Below, piece after piece: positions 17,726 through 27,058 of a stretch of DNA of 64,000 nucleotides. A model generated the notes under the pieces. That model had not been told where the DNA came from. It saw nothing but the letters and a program-made list of their open reading frames with translations, and made no database searches. The stretch's first letter is position 1. Every line of letters starts with the position of its first letter. Both the position numbers and the translations under genes were made by a program. Origin of the DNA: Piscinibacter sp. (lineage in GTDB: Bacteria > Pseudomonadota > Gammaproteobacteria > Burkholderiales > Burkholderiaceae_C); the NCBI GenBank assembly GCA_017983795.1, contig JAGOAS010000011.1, forward strand, positions 62,001 to 126,000, given 5' to 3'.

Positions 17726-18298
17726 TCAATGCAGGCGGACAGCGTCGCTGAAGTGCCAGGTGCGTCGGATCTCGATCACATCGAAGTCGCGCGCCAGCGC
17801 GGGCGGGAAGGGCAGGTAGGGTCGCTGGCTATCCACCATGTTCCGGATCGCCGCGTCGACCTCGTGCACGCCGCTGGGCACCACGAAGCTCATCGACTCC
17901 ACCGAGCCGTCGCTGCGGATCGCCACGGTGACCATCGGCGGCGTGTGAGGCCGCTTCGCCAAGGCGCGCACGATCTCGAGCGGCGTATTGAACTGGATCT
18001 TGCGCGCCCAGGCTTCGGCGTACTCGACCAGCTCGGCGTTCGGATCGCTGCGCCCCCACAGCCTGACCCGGCGTGCCGTGCTCAGCGACAGCGGCAGCGC
18101 ATTGGGCGAGCGGGCCGCGGCCGTCGCCGCGTCGCGCCGGGCGGCCTCTTCGTCGAGCTGGCGTCCGATCGAACGGAGCACGGCTTCGCGGCGCTTCGTT
18201 TCTTCCTGTTCCGCCGCAGCGCGCGCCGCTGCCCCCTTGGCCGCGGCGCTCTTGGGCGCGGCCGGAGGGTTTCTGCGTTTCGTCTGCACGCGGGCCAT
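17726..18298 (-). CDS. TonB C-terminal-domain protein without membrane anchor
   Basis: A 190-residue protein whose C-terminal half (about 95-190) is a TonB/TolA-like domain: PPMVTVAIRSDGSVESMSFV, then VDAAIRNMV and YLPFPPALARDFDVIEIRRTW. The N-terminus is a lysine/alanine-rich charged stretch (KRRNPPAAPKSAAAKGAAAR) with no transmembrane helix or signal peptide, unlike genuine TonB. The EamA transporter gene ends only 30 bases upstream, leaving no room for a longer start. Either this is a cytoplasmic TonB-like protein or an anchor was lost. Function unknown. Confidence 0.7.
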   Translation of the reverse strand: MARVQTKRRNPPAAPKSAAAKGAAARAAAEQEETKRREAVLRSIGRQLDEEAARRDAATAAARSPNALPLSLSTARRVRLWGRSDPNAELVEYAEAWARKIQFNTPLEIVRALAKRPHTPPMVTVAIRSDGSVESMSFVVPSGVHEVDAAIRNMVDSQRPYLPFPPALARDFDVIEIRRTWHFSDAVRLH

Positions 18299-18328
18299 GG
18301 TGGCGATTCTCGCGGGGCCGGGCGGCCC

Positions 18329-19237
18329 TCAGCGCCGGCGCAGGCCGAGCCACATCACCGTGCCCACCACGATCAACCCGCCGGCCACCTGCGAGGGCGC
18401 GATGGCTTGGCCGAGCACGGCCCAGGCCAGCACCAGCGCGAAGATGGGCTCGACGTTCATGATCGCGGAGTTGCCCACCACGCCCAGGCGCGGCAGCACG
18501 GTGAACATGATGGTGAAGCCGGTGCCGTAGAGCAGCGTCAGGCCGGCGAGGCCCCACCAGCCCGCGGCGGCGTTCGGCAGGTGGAAGCCGCCCTGCACGG
18601 CCACGCCGATGAGCGCCAGCAGCGCCACCTGGCCCATGGTGGCGGCGGTGCGCACGCGGCCGTCGAGATCGCCCGCCTCGTGCTGCGTGAAGACGAGCGC
18701 GAGGCCGAAGGTCGCCGCAGCGCCGAGCGCGAAGGCCACGCCGGCGCCGATGCGGCTCCACTGCCCGGCCGCGCCCAGGCCGGAGGCGGCGCCGAAGACG
18801 TCGAGCGCCAGCGCCAGGCCGACCAGCATCACCGGCATGGCCATGAGCACACGGCGCTCCGGCCGGTGCGCGTAGACCACGCGCGCCCACAGCGCCGTCC
18901 ACAGCGGGTAGGTGTTGAAGGCCAGCAGCGCCAGCGCCACCGGCAGGCGCGCCACCGCGGAGTACAGGCACAGGCTCTGGATGGCGATCAGCACGCCGAT
19001 GGCCGGCAGCGCGCGGCGGTGCTTCGCGGTGAGCTGCAGCGGCACGCCCTGCAGCACGATCAGCATGCCCACCACCAGCGCCGTCACCGCGCTGCGGAAC
19101 ACCACCGCGGTGGCGACGTCGGCGCCGTGGTTGAAGGCGACGCGCGCAGCGACGTGGTTCGCGCCCATCAGCAGCGCGATCAGCAGCAGCGTGAGGAAGG
19201 CGGCGCCGGACAGCGCCGTCGGCGAACGTCCGCTCAC
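18329..19237 (-). CDS. EamA-family DMT transporter
   Basis: A 302-residue inner-membrane protein with about ten hydrophobic segments and two EamA repeats, for example LLLIALLMGANHVAARVAF near residue 20 and GLALVFTQHE mid-protein. The GTG at 19237 (MSGRSPTALSG) is preferred over a much longer upstream start because it gives the family length and sits 7 bases after the SDR stop. Such carriers export amino acids or other metabolites; the substrate is not evident. Probably co-transcribed with the SDR gene upstream. Confidence 0.83.
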   Translation of the reverse strand: MSGRSPTALSGAAFLTLLLIALLMGANHVAARVAFNHGADVATAVVFRSAVTALVVGMLIVLQGVPLQLTAKHRRALPAIGVLIAIQSLCLYSAVARLPVALALLAFNTYPLWTALWARVVYAHRPERRVLMAMPVMLVGLALALDVFGAASGLGAAGQWSRIGAGVAFALGAAATFGLALVFTQHEAGDLDGRVRTAATMGQVALLALIGVAVQGGFHLPNAAAGWWGLAGLTLLYGTGFTIMFTVLPRLGVVGNSAIMNVEPIFALVLAWAVLGQAIAPSQVAGGLIVVGTVMWLGLRRR

Positions 19238-19244
19238 GGCGTGC

Positions 19245-20015
19245 TCAGACGCTGGCCGTGAGGCCGCCGTCGACGTAGAGGATGTGGCCGTTGACGAAGC
19301 GCGCCGCATCGCTGGCGAGGAATACCGCCGCGCCGGCGAGCTCCTCCACCTCGCCCCAGCGCCGCAGCGGCGTGCGGCCGACCAGCCAGCCGCTGAAGGC
19401 CGCATCGTCGATCAGCTTGCGGTTCAGCTCGGTCTTGAAATAGCCCGGGCCGATGCCGTTGACGGTGATGCCCGAGGGACCGAGGTCGACCGCCATGCCC
19501 TTGGTGAGCATCTTCACCGCGCCCTTGCTGGCGGTGTAGGGCACGATGCCGGGCCGGCCGAGCTCGCTCATCACCGAGCAGATGTTGATGATGCGGCCGC
19601 GGCCGCGCGGCAGCATGCGCCGCGCCACCGCCTGCGCGGCGTGGAAGACGGCGTCGAGGTTGGTGCGCATGAGCTCGTCCCAGTCGGCCGCGGCGAAATC
19701 GACGAAGGGCGCGCGGCGCTGGATGCCGGCGTTGTTGACGAGGATCTCGATCGGCCCGAGCTCGCGCTCGATCGCCTCCACCGCCGCATCCACCGCGGCG
19801 CGCTCGGCGACGTCGAAGCCGCTCGTCTCGGCCGCCAGGCCCTCGGCGCGCAGCGCGTCGCGCGCCTGGGCGAGGCGCTGCGCATCGCGGCCGTTGAGCA
19901 CCACGCGCGCGCCGGCCTGCGCGAGGCCGCGCGCGAGCGCCAGGCCGATGCCGGCCGAGGAGCCGGTGACCAGCGCGAGCCGGCCGTCGAGGCGGAAGCT
20001 GTCGAGGACGTTCAT
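19245..20015 (-). CDS. SDR-family oxidoreductase, gluconate 5-dehydrogenase-like
   Basis: A 256-residue classical SDR. TGSSAGIG is at 17-24, NNAG at 94-97, then S147/S150 and Y160-TAS-K164. NICSVMSELGRPGIVPYTASKG and RRWGEVEELAGAAVFLASDA resemble gluconate 5-dehydrogenase (IdnO/Ga5DH), which interconverts gluconate and 5-ketogluconate with NAD(P). It is divergent from the ahcY promoter. It could contribute to sugar-acid metabolism with the locus 2 kb away, but that link is only proximity. Confidence 0.82.
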   Translation of the reverse strand: MNVLDSFRLDGRLALVTGSSAGIGLALARGLAQAGARVVLNGRDAQRLAQARDALRAEGLAAETSGFDVAERAAVDAAVEAIERELGPIEILVNNAGIQRRAPFVDFAAADWDELMRTNLDAVFHAAQAVARRMLPRGRGRIINICSVMSELGRPGIVPYTASKGAVKMLTKGMAVDLGPSGITVNGIGPGYFKTELNRKLIDDAAFSGWLVGRTPLRRWGEVEELAGAAVFLASDAARFVNGHILYVDGGLTASV

Positions 20016-20085
20016 GGGTCGAATTGCGCCGTGAAGACCTCGCTAGTCTCGCATTGCCGGCAGCCTCGCGCGGCACTCGCGCTGC

Positions 20086-20091
20086 TAGAAT
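20086..20091 (+). promoter_or_regulatory. Probable -10 element of the ahcY operon
   Basis: TAGAAT (5 of 6 matches to TATAAT) ends 9 bases before the first paired base of the SAH riboswitch, placing transcription start near 20098. No convincing -35 hexamer is seen 16-18 bases upstream. The spacing to the riboswitch is the main support. Confidence 0.45.
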
Positions 20092-20099
20092 GCGGGCCG

Positions 20100-20167
20100 T
20101 TCCGAGGAGCGTTGCAAGGCCGCCAGGCCCCAGGCTCGGAAACCTTCACTGCAACGGCGCTCACCCG
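20100..20167 (+). ncRNA. S-adenosylhomocysteine (SAH) riboswitch
   Basis: The leader contains CCGAGGAGCGTTGCA (20102-20116), CAGGCTCGG (20131-20139) and GCAACGGCGCTCACC (20151-20165), which are the conserved blocks of the SAH riboswitch. CCGAG (20102-20106) pairs with CTCGG (20135-20139). GAGCG-TTGCA (20107-20116) pairs with TGCAA (20150-20154) and CGCTC (20158-20162), forming the characteristic pseudoknot. SAH binding switches on expression of the recycling genes that follow, starting 80 bases downstream with ahcY. Confidence 0.95.
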
Positions 20168-20247
20168 CACGGCCTCGTCCCGTGGGTGAGTTCGAACGAA
20201 TTCCCACCGGTCGCGTCGCGCGGGTTCCATCGATTCCGGAGCTCACC

Positions 20248-21681
<1,434 letters not shown>

Positions 21682-21691
21682 GCGAGCGGCG

Positions 21692-22438
21692 ATGCGCGCC
21701 GACCAGCTGCTCGTGCAGCGCGGTCTCGCGCCTTCGCGCTCGGCCGCGCAGCGGCTGATCGCGCAGGGCGCGGTGCGCTGGCGCGGCCCGGCGGGCTGGG
21801 CGGCGCCACGCAAGGCGGGCGACGAGCTGCCCGAGGGCTGCGAGCTGCAGGTCGCCGACGACGCCGAGCTGCGCTGGGTGTCGCGCGGCGGGCTGAAGCT
21901 GGAAGGCGCGCTGGCGCATTGCGCTCTGGACGTGAGCGGCAAGACCTGCCTCGACGTCGGACAGAGCACCGGCGGCTTCACCGAGGTGCTGCTCGCACGC
22001 GGCGCGGCCGGCGTGGTCGGCATCGACGTGGGCCACGGGCAGCTGCATGCGAAGCTGCGCGGTGATCCGCGCGTGACGGCGCTGGAAGGCGTCAACGCGC
22101 GGCATCTCGACGCGGCGGCGCTGCCGCTGCAGCGCTTCGATCTGATCGTCGGCGATCTGTCCTTCATCTCGCTGACGCTGGTGCTGCCGGCGCTCGCGCC
22201 GCTGCTGGCCGAGGGCGGCGAGCTGCTGATGCTGGCCAAGCCGCAGTTCGAGCTGCAGCCGGCCGACATCGGCAAGGGCGGCATCGTGCGCGACGCAGCG
22301 GCCTATGCGCGCGTCGAGGCGCGCATCCGCGCGGCCTGCGCCGAGTGCGCGCTCGACGTGGTCGATTGGTTCGCCAGCCCCATCCAGGGTGGCGACGGCA
22401 ACAACGAATTTTTTGTCAGGGCAAGACGACATGGATGA
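21692..22438 (+). CDS. tlyA: TlyA-family RNA methyltransferase
   Basis: A 248-residue protein. The N-terminal S4-like RNA-binding domain (MRADQLLVQRGLAPSRSAAQ) is followed by a Rossmann methyltransferase with SRGGLKLEGAL near residue 67, LDVGQSTGGFTEVLL near 88, and LIVGDLSFISL. TlyA 2'-O-methylates ribosomal RNA using SAM; a haemolysin role has also been claimed for homologues. It lies 10 bases after ahcY under the SAH riboswitch, and metF starts within its last codons. Confidence 0.87.
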   Translation: MRADQLLVQRGLAPSRSAAQRLIAQGAVRWRGPAGWAAPRKAGDELPEGCELQVADDAELRWVSRGGLKLEGALAHCALDVSGKTCLDVGQSTGGFTEVLLARGAAGVVGIDVGHGQLHAKLRGDPRVTALEGVNARHLDAAALPLQRFDLIVGDLSFISLTLVLPALAPLLAEGGELLMLAKPQFELQPADIGKGGIVRDAAAYARVEARIRAACAECALDVVDWFASPIQGGDGNNEFFVRARRHG

Positions 22439-23282
22439 GATCCGCACCCCGGTGCCGGTGAGCTTCGAGTTCTTTCCGCCCAATACGCCGGTGGGCAGCG
22501 AGAAGCTGCGCGGCGTGGTGGCCGACCTCGCGGTGACGAAGCCCGAGTTCTTCAGCGTCACCTACGGCGCCGGCGGCTCGACGCGCGAGAAGACGCTGTC
22601 CACCGTCAGCGAGATCGCCGCGATGGGCCACGAGGCTGCGGCGCACCTGTCGTGCATCGGCGCGACGCGCGAGAGCATCGCCGAGATCCTCGCCACCTAC
22701 CGCGAGCGCGGCATCCGCCGCCTCGTCGCGCTGCGCGGCGACCTGCCCAGCGGCACGGCCACCGCGGGCGAGTTCCGCCACGCCAGCGACCTGGTGCGCT
22801 TCATCCGCGAGACGCAGGCCGGCGACTCCTGGCACATCGAGGTGGCGGCCTACCCCGAGTACCACCCGCAGGAGCGCTACGCGAAGCGCGACCTGCAGCA
22901 TTTCGCCGACAAGGTGGCTGCCGGCGCCGATTCGGCGATCACGCAGTTCTTCTTCAACCCCGACGCCTATTTCCACTTCGTCGAGCAGGCGCGCGCGCTC
23001 GGCGTCACCGTGCCGATCGTGCCGGGCGTCATGCCCTTCCACAACTACGCGCGCATCGCCCAGTTCGCGCAGCGCGACGGCATCGAGATCCCGCGCTGGG
23101 TGGCGCTGAAGATGGAAGGCTTCATGGACGACGTGGCCTCCATCCGCGCCTTCGGGCTGGACGTGGTGACTCAGGCGTGCGAGCGCCTCATCGCCGGCGG
23201 CGTGCCCGGCATCCACTTCTACACGCTCAATCAGTCGGCCCTGGCGCTGGAGATCTGCAAGCGGCTCGCCGGGCCGGTTTGA
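22431..23282 (+). CDS. metF: Methylenetetrahydrofolate reductase
   Basis: A 283-residue FAD-dependent TIM-barrel enzyme reducing 5,10-methylene-THF to 5-methyl-THF for methionine synthesis. FEFFPP with catalytic E13, VTYGAGGSTRE, and ITQFFFNPDAY are all present. The ATG at 22431 overlaps the end of tlyA by 8 bases and gives the normal family length. It completes the riboswitch-controlled operon, joining homocysteine production to its remethylation. Confidence 0.95.
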   Translation: MDEIRTPVPVSFEFFPPNTPVGSEKLRGVVADLAVTKPEFFSVTYGAGGSTREKTLSTVSEIAAMGHEAAAHLSCIGATRESIAEILATYRERGIRRLVALRGDLPSGTATAGEFRHASDLVRFIRETQAGDSWHIEVAAYPEYHPQERYAKRDLQHFADKVAAGADSAITQFFFNPDAYFHFVEQARALGVTVPIVPGVMPFHNYARIAQFAQRDGIEIPRWVALKMEGFMDDVASIRAFGLDVVTQACERLIAGGVPGIHFYTLNQSALALEICKRLAGPV

Positions 23283-23424
23283 CCTGGGTCATGGTGATCC
23301 AGGGTCGCGTTGTGCAGTAGCCACGCCAGCGGTAGGGTCTTGATGTGCCGCAATAGTCAGGGTTAACCCGTGCTCTGAAATGCCTGCCGAGGACTTGACC
23401 TCGTTCTTCGACAGGAAAAACACC

Positions 23425-24030
23425 ATGAAGACCCAGACCTTCCAGCGCGCCGCCCTCGCTCTCGCCGTGGCCGGCGGCCTCGCCCTTCCGATGCTCGCCC
23501 AGGCGCAGACCACGCCGTGGATGGTGCGCGTGCACGCGCTCAATCTCGACAGCGCCAACAAGGACGGCACCGGCCTCGACCTCAGCGTGAACAACAAGGT
23601 GTTCCCGGAAGTCGACATCTCCTACTTCTTCAGCCCGAACCTGGCCGCCGAACTGGTGCTGACCTATCCGCAGAAGCACACCCTGAAGGCCGGCGGCACC
23701 GAGATCGGCTCGCTCAAGCACCTGCCGCCGACCCTGTCGGTGCAGTACCACTTCACCGACCTGGGCGCCTTCAAGCCCTACGTCGGCGCGGGCCTGAACT
23801 ACACGCACTTCTCGAACGTGAGCCTGCCGGCTGGCGTGGACATCAAGCGCAACAGCTACGGCCTCGCGGTCGGCGCCGGCTTCGACTACGAGATCCAGAA
23901 GAACATCTACTTCAACGTCGACGTGAAGAAGGTGCAGATCAAGACGACGGTCAGCGCCGGCGGCGCCGAGCTGGGCGACTTCAAGGTCGACCCGCTGCTC
24001 GTGGGCGTGGGCGTGGGCTTCCGCTTCTGA
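23425..24030 (+). CDS. OmpW-family outer-membrane protein
   Basis: A 201-residue beta-barrel protein. The signal peptide ends LAQAQ near residue 30, followed by WMVRVHALNLDSANKDG. KPYVGAGLNYTHFSN at mid-protein is typical of OmpW/AlkL, and the last residue is the C-terminal Phe recognised by the Bam machinery. Family members form narrow hydrophobic channels. AGGAAA precedes the ATG. A gap of 142 bases after metF holds no clear gene; a second OmpW homologue is at 44566. Confidence 0.87.
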   Translation: MKTQTFQRAALALAVAGGLALPMLAQAQTTPWMVRVHALNLDSANKDGTGLDLSVNNKVFPEVDISYFFSPNLAAELVLTYPQKHTLKAGGTEIGSLKHLPPTLSVQYHFTDLGAFKPYVGAGLNYTHFSNVSLPAGVDIKRNSYGLAVGAGFDYEIQKNIYFNVDVKKVQIKTTVSAGGAELGDFKVDPLLVGVGVGFRF

Positions 24031-24045
24031 GGAAATGACGGCCCC

Positions 24046-24083
24046 TCGGCCGGCGGGTACGCCGGCCGATCCCCCGCGGGGAT
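24046..24083. terminator. Cluster of GC hairpins between convergent genes
   Basis: TCGGCCGGCG (24046-24055), GGTA, CGCCGGCCGA (24060-24069) is a perfect 10-bp stem, followed at once by ATCCCC (24069-24074), CGC, GGGGAT (24078-24083). Further GGCCGG repeats continue to about 24130. It lies between the converging ompW and cyclo-ligase genes and could end transcription from both sides, but no U-tract is present. Confidence 0.5.
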
Positions 24084-24143
24084 GGCCGGCCGGCTTGGGA
24101 GCGGCCCGGCGCTCGGCCGGCCCCTCGCCCGGGGAAGCCGCTG

Positions 24144-24725
24144 CTAGATCAGCGGCTTCTGCCAACTGACGCCATCCTCCGTGAGCATGGCGTCGAGCAC
24201 GAAGTCGGCAGCGGTGGGCAGCAGCAGCGGCAGGAAGCCGTGGCTGTAGCTCACCCCCACGGTCACCGGCCGTGGCGAGATGGAGGCGAGCGTGCGGTCG
24301 AAGAAGCCGCCGCCGTAGCCGAGGCGAACGCCGCCCGGCCCGTAGCCGAGACACGGCACCACCAGCAGATCCGGCACGAACTCCTCGGTGTCCTTGGGCT
24401 TGGGGATGTCGTAGGCATCCAGCTCCATCGGGCAGCCCGGGTACCAGACGTGGAAGCGCAACGAGCCGCTGTCGCGATCCTTCACCGGCAGGCCGATGCG
24501 CCGCGTCACGCCCTCGGGTGCGCCTTCCGTCCAGCGGTACAGCGCCGGCAGCGCATCGAACTCGCCCTTGATCGGCCAGTAGGCGCCGATGCTGCGCTCG
24601 GTGCGGCCCACCAGCCAGACGCGCAGCACGCTCTGCAGCGACACCGCGCGCTCGAGCCGGTCGGGCAGGGCCTGGCGGGCAGCGACCAGCCGTTGGCGCA
24701 GGGCATCGCGGTCGGTGGGCAGCAT
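24144..24725 (-). CDS. 5-formyltetrahydrofolate cyclo-ligase, first paralogue
   Basis: A 193-residue member of the 5-FCL family (ATP-dependent conversion of 5-formyl-THF to 5,10-methenyl-THF). The hallmark RLGYGGGFFDR is at 134-144, preceded by LVVPCLGYGP. The N-terminal ALRQRLVAARQAL is less basic than in standard enzymes, where this region helps bind ATP. A second paralogue 1.7 kb away looks more canonical, so this copy may have a specialised or altered role. Confidence 0.82.
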   Translation of the reverse strand: MLPTDRDALRQRLVAARQALPDRLERAVSLQSVLRVWLVGRTERSIGAYWPIKGEFDALPALYRWTEGAPEGVTRRIGLPVKDRDSGSLRFHVWYPGCPMELDAYDIPKPKDTEEFVPDLLVVPCLGYGPGGVRLGYGGGFFDRTLASISPRPVTVGVSYSHGFLPLLLPTAADFVLDAMLTEDGVSWQKPLI

Positions 24726-24775
24726 GGCGCGAGAAGTGATGGCTCGGGGCCTGCATTGTGCAAGACTGCGCCCCC

Positions 24776-25159
24776 ATGGCCGCGCACAACGAACTCGTCG
24801 AACACTGCCGCGAACTGCTCGCGCCGCTCGGCGCCGTGCGCGTGAAGCGCATGTTCGGCGGCCACGGCTTCTACGTCGACGAGCTCTTCATCGCCCTGAT
24901 CGCCTTCGGCCGGCTCTACCTCAAGGCCGACGCCTCGACGCGCGCGCGCTTCGAGGCGGCCGGCTGCGAGCCCTTCGTCTATGAAACGCAAAAGAGCAGC
25001 AAGGACAAGCCCGTGACGATGAGCTACTTCACCGCACCCGAAGACGCGATGGAGTCGCCCGCGTTCATGCAACCCTGGGCGCGGCTGGCGCTGGAAGCAG
25101 CCCTGCGCGCCAGGGCGGCGAAGAAACCCGCGGCCAAGCCGGCCAGGCCCGCTCGCTGA
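24776..25159 (+). CDS. TfoX N-terminal-domain protein
   Basis: A 127-residue protein with the TfoX/Sxy N-terminal fold: VKRMFGGHGFYVDELFIALI near residue 22, LYLKAD, and MSYFTAPED. A basic alanine/proline tail ends it. TfoX relatives regulate competence in some bacteria, but single-domain versions like this have no established function. The start MAAHNELVEHCREL is chosen over an in-frame upstream ATG by family alignment. Its last 136 bases overlap the convergent DUF2917 gene. Confidence 0.75.
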   Translation: MAAHNELVEHCRELLAPLGAVRVKRMFGGHGFYVDELFIALIAFGRLYLKADASTRARFEAAGCEPFVYETQKSSKDKPVTMSYFTAPEDAMESPAFMQPWARLALEAALRARAAKKPAAKPARPAR

Positions 25160-25404
25160 ACGCGCGGCTGCCAGCGCAGCACCGCCCCTTCGCCGCGCCG
25201 CCAGGACTCCACCACCACCGCGCCGGCGTCTGCCAGGCGCAGCGACTCGCCGCTCGCGAGCACGCGGTCGCCGTCGTCACTCGGACCGCAGCGCTCCGTC
25301 AGCCAGATGCGGCCATGCAGCACGGTCAGTTCACCCGCGCCCGCGCCCACGCGGCGAGCCTCGCCGGCGGGCAGGGACAAGATTTCTGAGGTTTGCGCAT
25401 TCAT
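25024..25404 (-). CDS. DUF2917 domain protein
   Basis: A 126-residue protein with the DUF2917 pattern: ELTVLHGRIWLTERCGPSDDG near residue 30, then VLASGESLRLADAGAVVVESW, a small cupin-like beta domain of unknown function. An alanine/arginine-rich C-terminus follows. AAGGAGA precedes ATG 25404 at good spacing; ATG 25407 is an alternative. In Burkholderiales such genes often sit divergent to a GcvA-like LysR gene, as here. The 3' 136 bases overlap the TfoX-like gene on the other strand. Confidence 0.7.
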   Translation of the reverse strand: MNAQTSEILSLPAGEARRVGAGAGELTVLHGRIWLTERCGPSDDGDRVLASGESLRLADAGAVVVESWRRGEGAVLRWQPRVQRAGLAGLAAGFFAALARRAASSASRAQGCMNAGDSIASSGAVK

Positions 25405-25442
25405 CATCAATCTCCTTCGAGTCACGCTACGATGATCGGCGC

Positions 25443-25474
25443 TTCACCGAGGTAGATCCAATGAGTTCGGTGAA
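25443..25474. promoter_or_regulatory. Inverted repeat between DUF2917 and LysR genes
   Basis: TTCACCGA (25443-25450) and TCGGTGAA (25467-25474) are perfect 8-base inverted copies, 16 bases apart, in the 91-base divergent intergenic region. The right arm is part of GTTCGGTGAAC, itself a palindrome. The location is that expected for autoregulatory LysR-type binding; the regulator of this site is inferred. Confidence 0.5.
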
Positions 25475-25495
25475 CCCGATTCATGCGAGATTGAT

Positions 25496-26485
25496 ATGAA
25501 TACAGCACGCCGCCGCCCGCTCTCCCTGAACAACCTGCGCGCCTTCGAGGCGGTGGCGCGGCTGGCCAGCTTCAGCGCCGCGGCCGACGAGCTGTTCCTC
25601 ACCCAGTCGGCCGTCAGCCGGCAGATCAAGAGCCTGGAAGACGAGCTGGGCGCGGCGCTGTTCAGCCGCGGCACGCGCCACGTCGAGCCGACACCCGACG
25701 CGCAGTTGCTGCTGCGCTCGGTCGAGCCCTGGCTGGCGCGGCTGGATGCCGGCGTGCGGCAGATCCGCGAGCAGCGCACGCGCCGCCGCGTCAACGTGCA
25801 CACCTTCGCCTCCTTCGCCTCGCTGTGGCTGCTGCCGCGCATCGAGGCCTTCCAGCGCCAGCACCCGGACATCGACATCCGCGTCTCGGCGCACGATGCG
25901 ATGAGCGATCTCGACGACCCCGAGGTCGACCTGATCCTGCGCTACTGCAGCCCGGCGCAGGCGCCGGCCGGCGCGGTGCGGCTGTTCGGCGAGACGCTGA
26001 CGCCGGCGGTGAGCCGCCAGCTGATGGAGCGCATCCGCGCCGGCGAGGCGCCGGCGATGGCACGCCCGGCCGATCTCGCCCGGCACACGCTGGCCGAGGA
26101 GGACGACCACCGCGCCAGCGCCGAATACCTGAGCTGGCGCCACTGGCTGGCCCAGCACGGCGAGCCGACGCTGCAGCCGCGCCGCTGGCTCTACCTCAAC
26201 TTCACCTACCAGCAGGTGCAGGCGGCGCTGGCCGGCCACGGCGTGGCGCTGGCGCGCGTGGCCCTGGTGTCCGATGCGCTGGAGCGCGGCGAGCTGGTCG
26301 AGCCCTTCGGCGCGGCCGGGCGCATCACCAGCCCCTACTGCTACTGGCTGATCACCTCGCCGGCCCACCGCGCGCGCGCCGACGTGGCGCAGTTCTGCGA
26401 CTGGGTGGAGGCGCAGGCGGCGCTGACGCGCACCGCCACCGGTGAAGACGAAGCTGCCGCTACCCCACCACGCCCTGCTCGGTGA
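25496..26485 (+). CDS. LysR-type regulator, GcvA-like
   Basis: A 329-residue LysR-type regulator. The N-terminal winged helix reads LNNLRAFEAVARLASFSAAADELFLTQSAVSRQIKSLE (residues 11-48, in two runs), then a linker helix and a periplasmic-binding-protein-like effector domain with VHTFASFASLWLLPRIEAF. That last segment is typical of the GcvA branch. Its effector is unknown. The final 26 bases overlap the convergent cyclo-ligase gene. The divergent DUF2917 gene is its most likely target. Confidence 0.88.
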   Translation: MNTARRRPLSLNNLRAFEAVARLASFSAAADELFLTQSAVSRQIKSLEDELGAALFSRGTRHVEPTPDAQLLLRSVEPWLARLDAGVRQIREQRTRRRVNVHTFASFASLWLLPRIEAFQRQHPDIDIRVSAHDAMSDLDDPEVDLILRYCSPAQAPAGAVRLFGETLTPAVSRQLMERIRAGEAPAMARPADLARHTLAEEDDHRASAEYLSWRHWLAQHGEPTLQPRRWLYLNFTYQQVQAALAGHGVALARVALVSDALERGELVEPFGAAGRITSPYCYWLITSPAHRARADVAQFCDWVEAQAALTRTATGEDEAAATPPRPAR

Positions 26486-27029
26486 CGATCAGCGTGAGCG
26501 GGATGTCGTGCGGCTGCGGCGTGTAGTCGGCCTCGGCCAGACGCATGAAGCCCCAGGCCACGCCCACGGTGGTGACGTGCGGGTGGCGGGCGAGGTAGCG
26601 GTCGAAGTAGCCGCCGCCGTAGCCGAGCCGGTAGTTGCCGGCGGCGAAACCGACGCAGGGCACCAGCAGCACGTCGGGCACCACCACGGCCCCGGCGGCG
26701 CTGGCGATGCCGCACTCGTCGGGAACCATCTTCGCGCTGCGGTCCCACAGCCGGTAGTCCATCTCGCGCGGCTCGCGGCGGCAGAAGGGCAAGGCCCACG
26801 GCATTTCGTCGCAATCGGGGTCGGCGCCCAGTGCAACCACTGCGTTAAATTCGGATCGTATGGAAGCGTAGAGGCCCAGGGTTTCGGGCTCCAGCTGAGT
26901 GATGACTTGCGTCAAATGCCCGGCCAGTGCGGCCTCGGCGGCCCCGTAGCCGGCCGACAGCGCGAACTGCTGGCGCTTCTCGCGCAGGGTCTTGCGCAAC
27001 TCGGCGCGGGGGTTCGGGGTCGGTGTCAC
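26460..27029 (-). CDS. 5-formyltetrahydrofolate cyclo-ligase, second (canonical) paralogue
   Basis: A 189-residue 5-FCL. The basic N-terminal RAELRKTLREKRQ (about residues 8-20) for ATP binding is present, then LGLYASIRSEF, VVVPDVLLVPCVGF and RLGYGGGYFDR at 134-144. It salvages 5-formyl-THF to 5,10-methenyl-THF. It is divergent from slt (29 bases), the arrangement seen in many Burkholderiales, so this is probably the ancestral copy. Confidence 0.88.
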   Translation of the reverse strand: MTPTPNPRAELRKTLREKRQQFALSAGYGAAEAALAGHLTQVITQLEPETLGLYASIRSEFNAVVALGADPDCDEMPWALPFCRREPREMDYRLWDRSAKMVPDECGIASAAGAVVVPDVLLVPCVGFAAGNYRLGYGGGYFDRYLARHPHVTTVGVAWGFMRLAEADYTPQPHDIPLTLIVTEQGVVG

Positions 27030-27058
27030 GGCGCCGGCGGGAACGAAGAACAGGAACG

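Noticed and set aside
24726..24775. Possible 6S RNA next to a 5-formyl-THF cyclo-ligase gene, as in many proteobacteria
   Set aside because: The gaps upstream of both cyclo-ligase genes are only 50 and 29 bases, too short for a 6S RNA, and no long bulged hairpin is seen.
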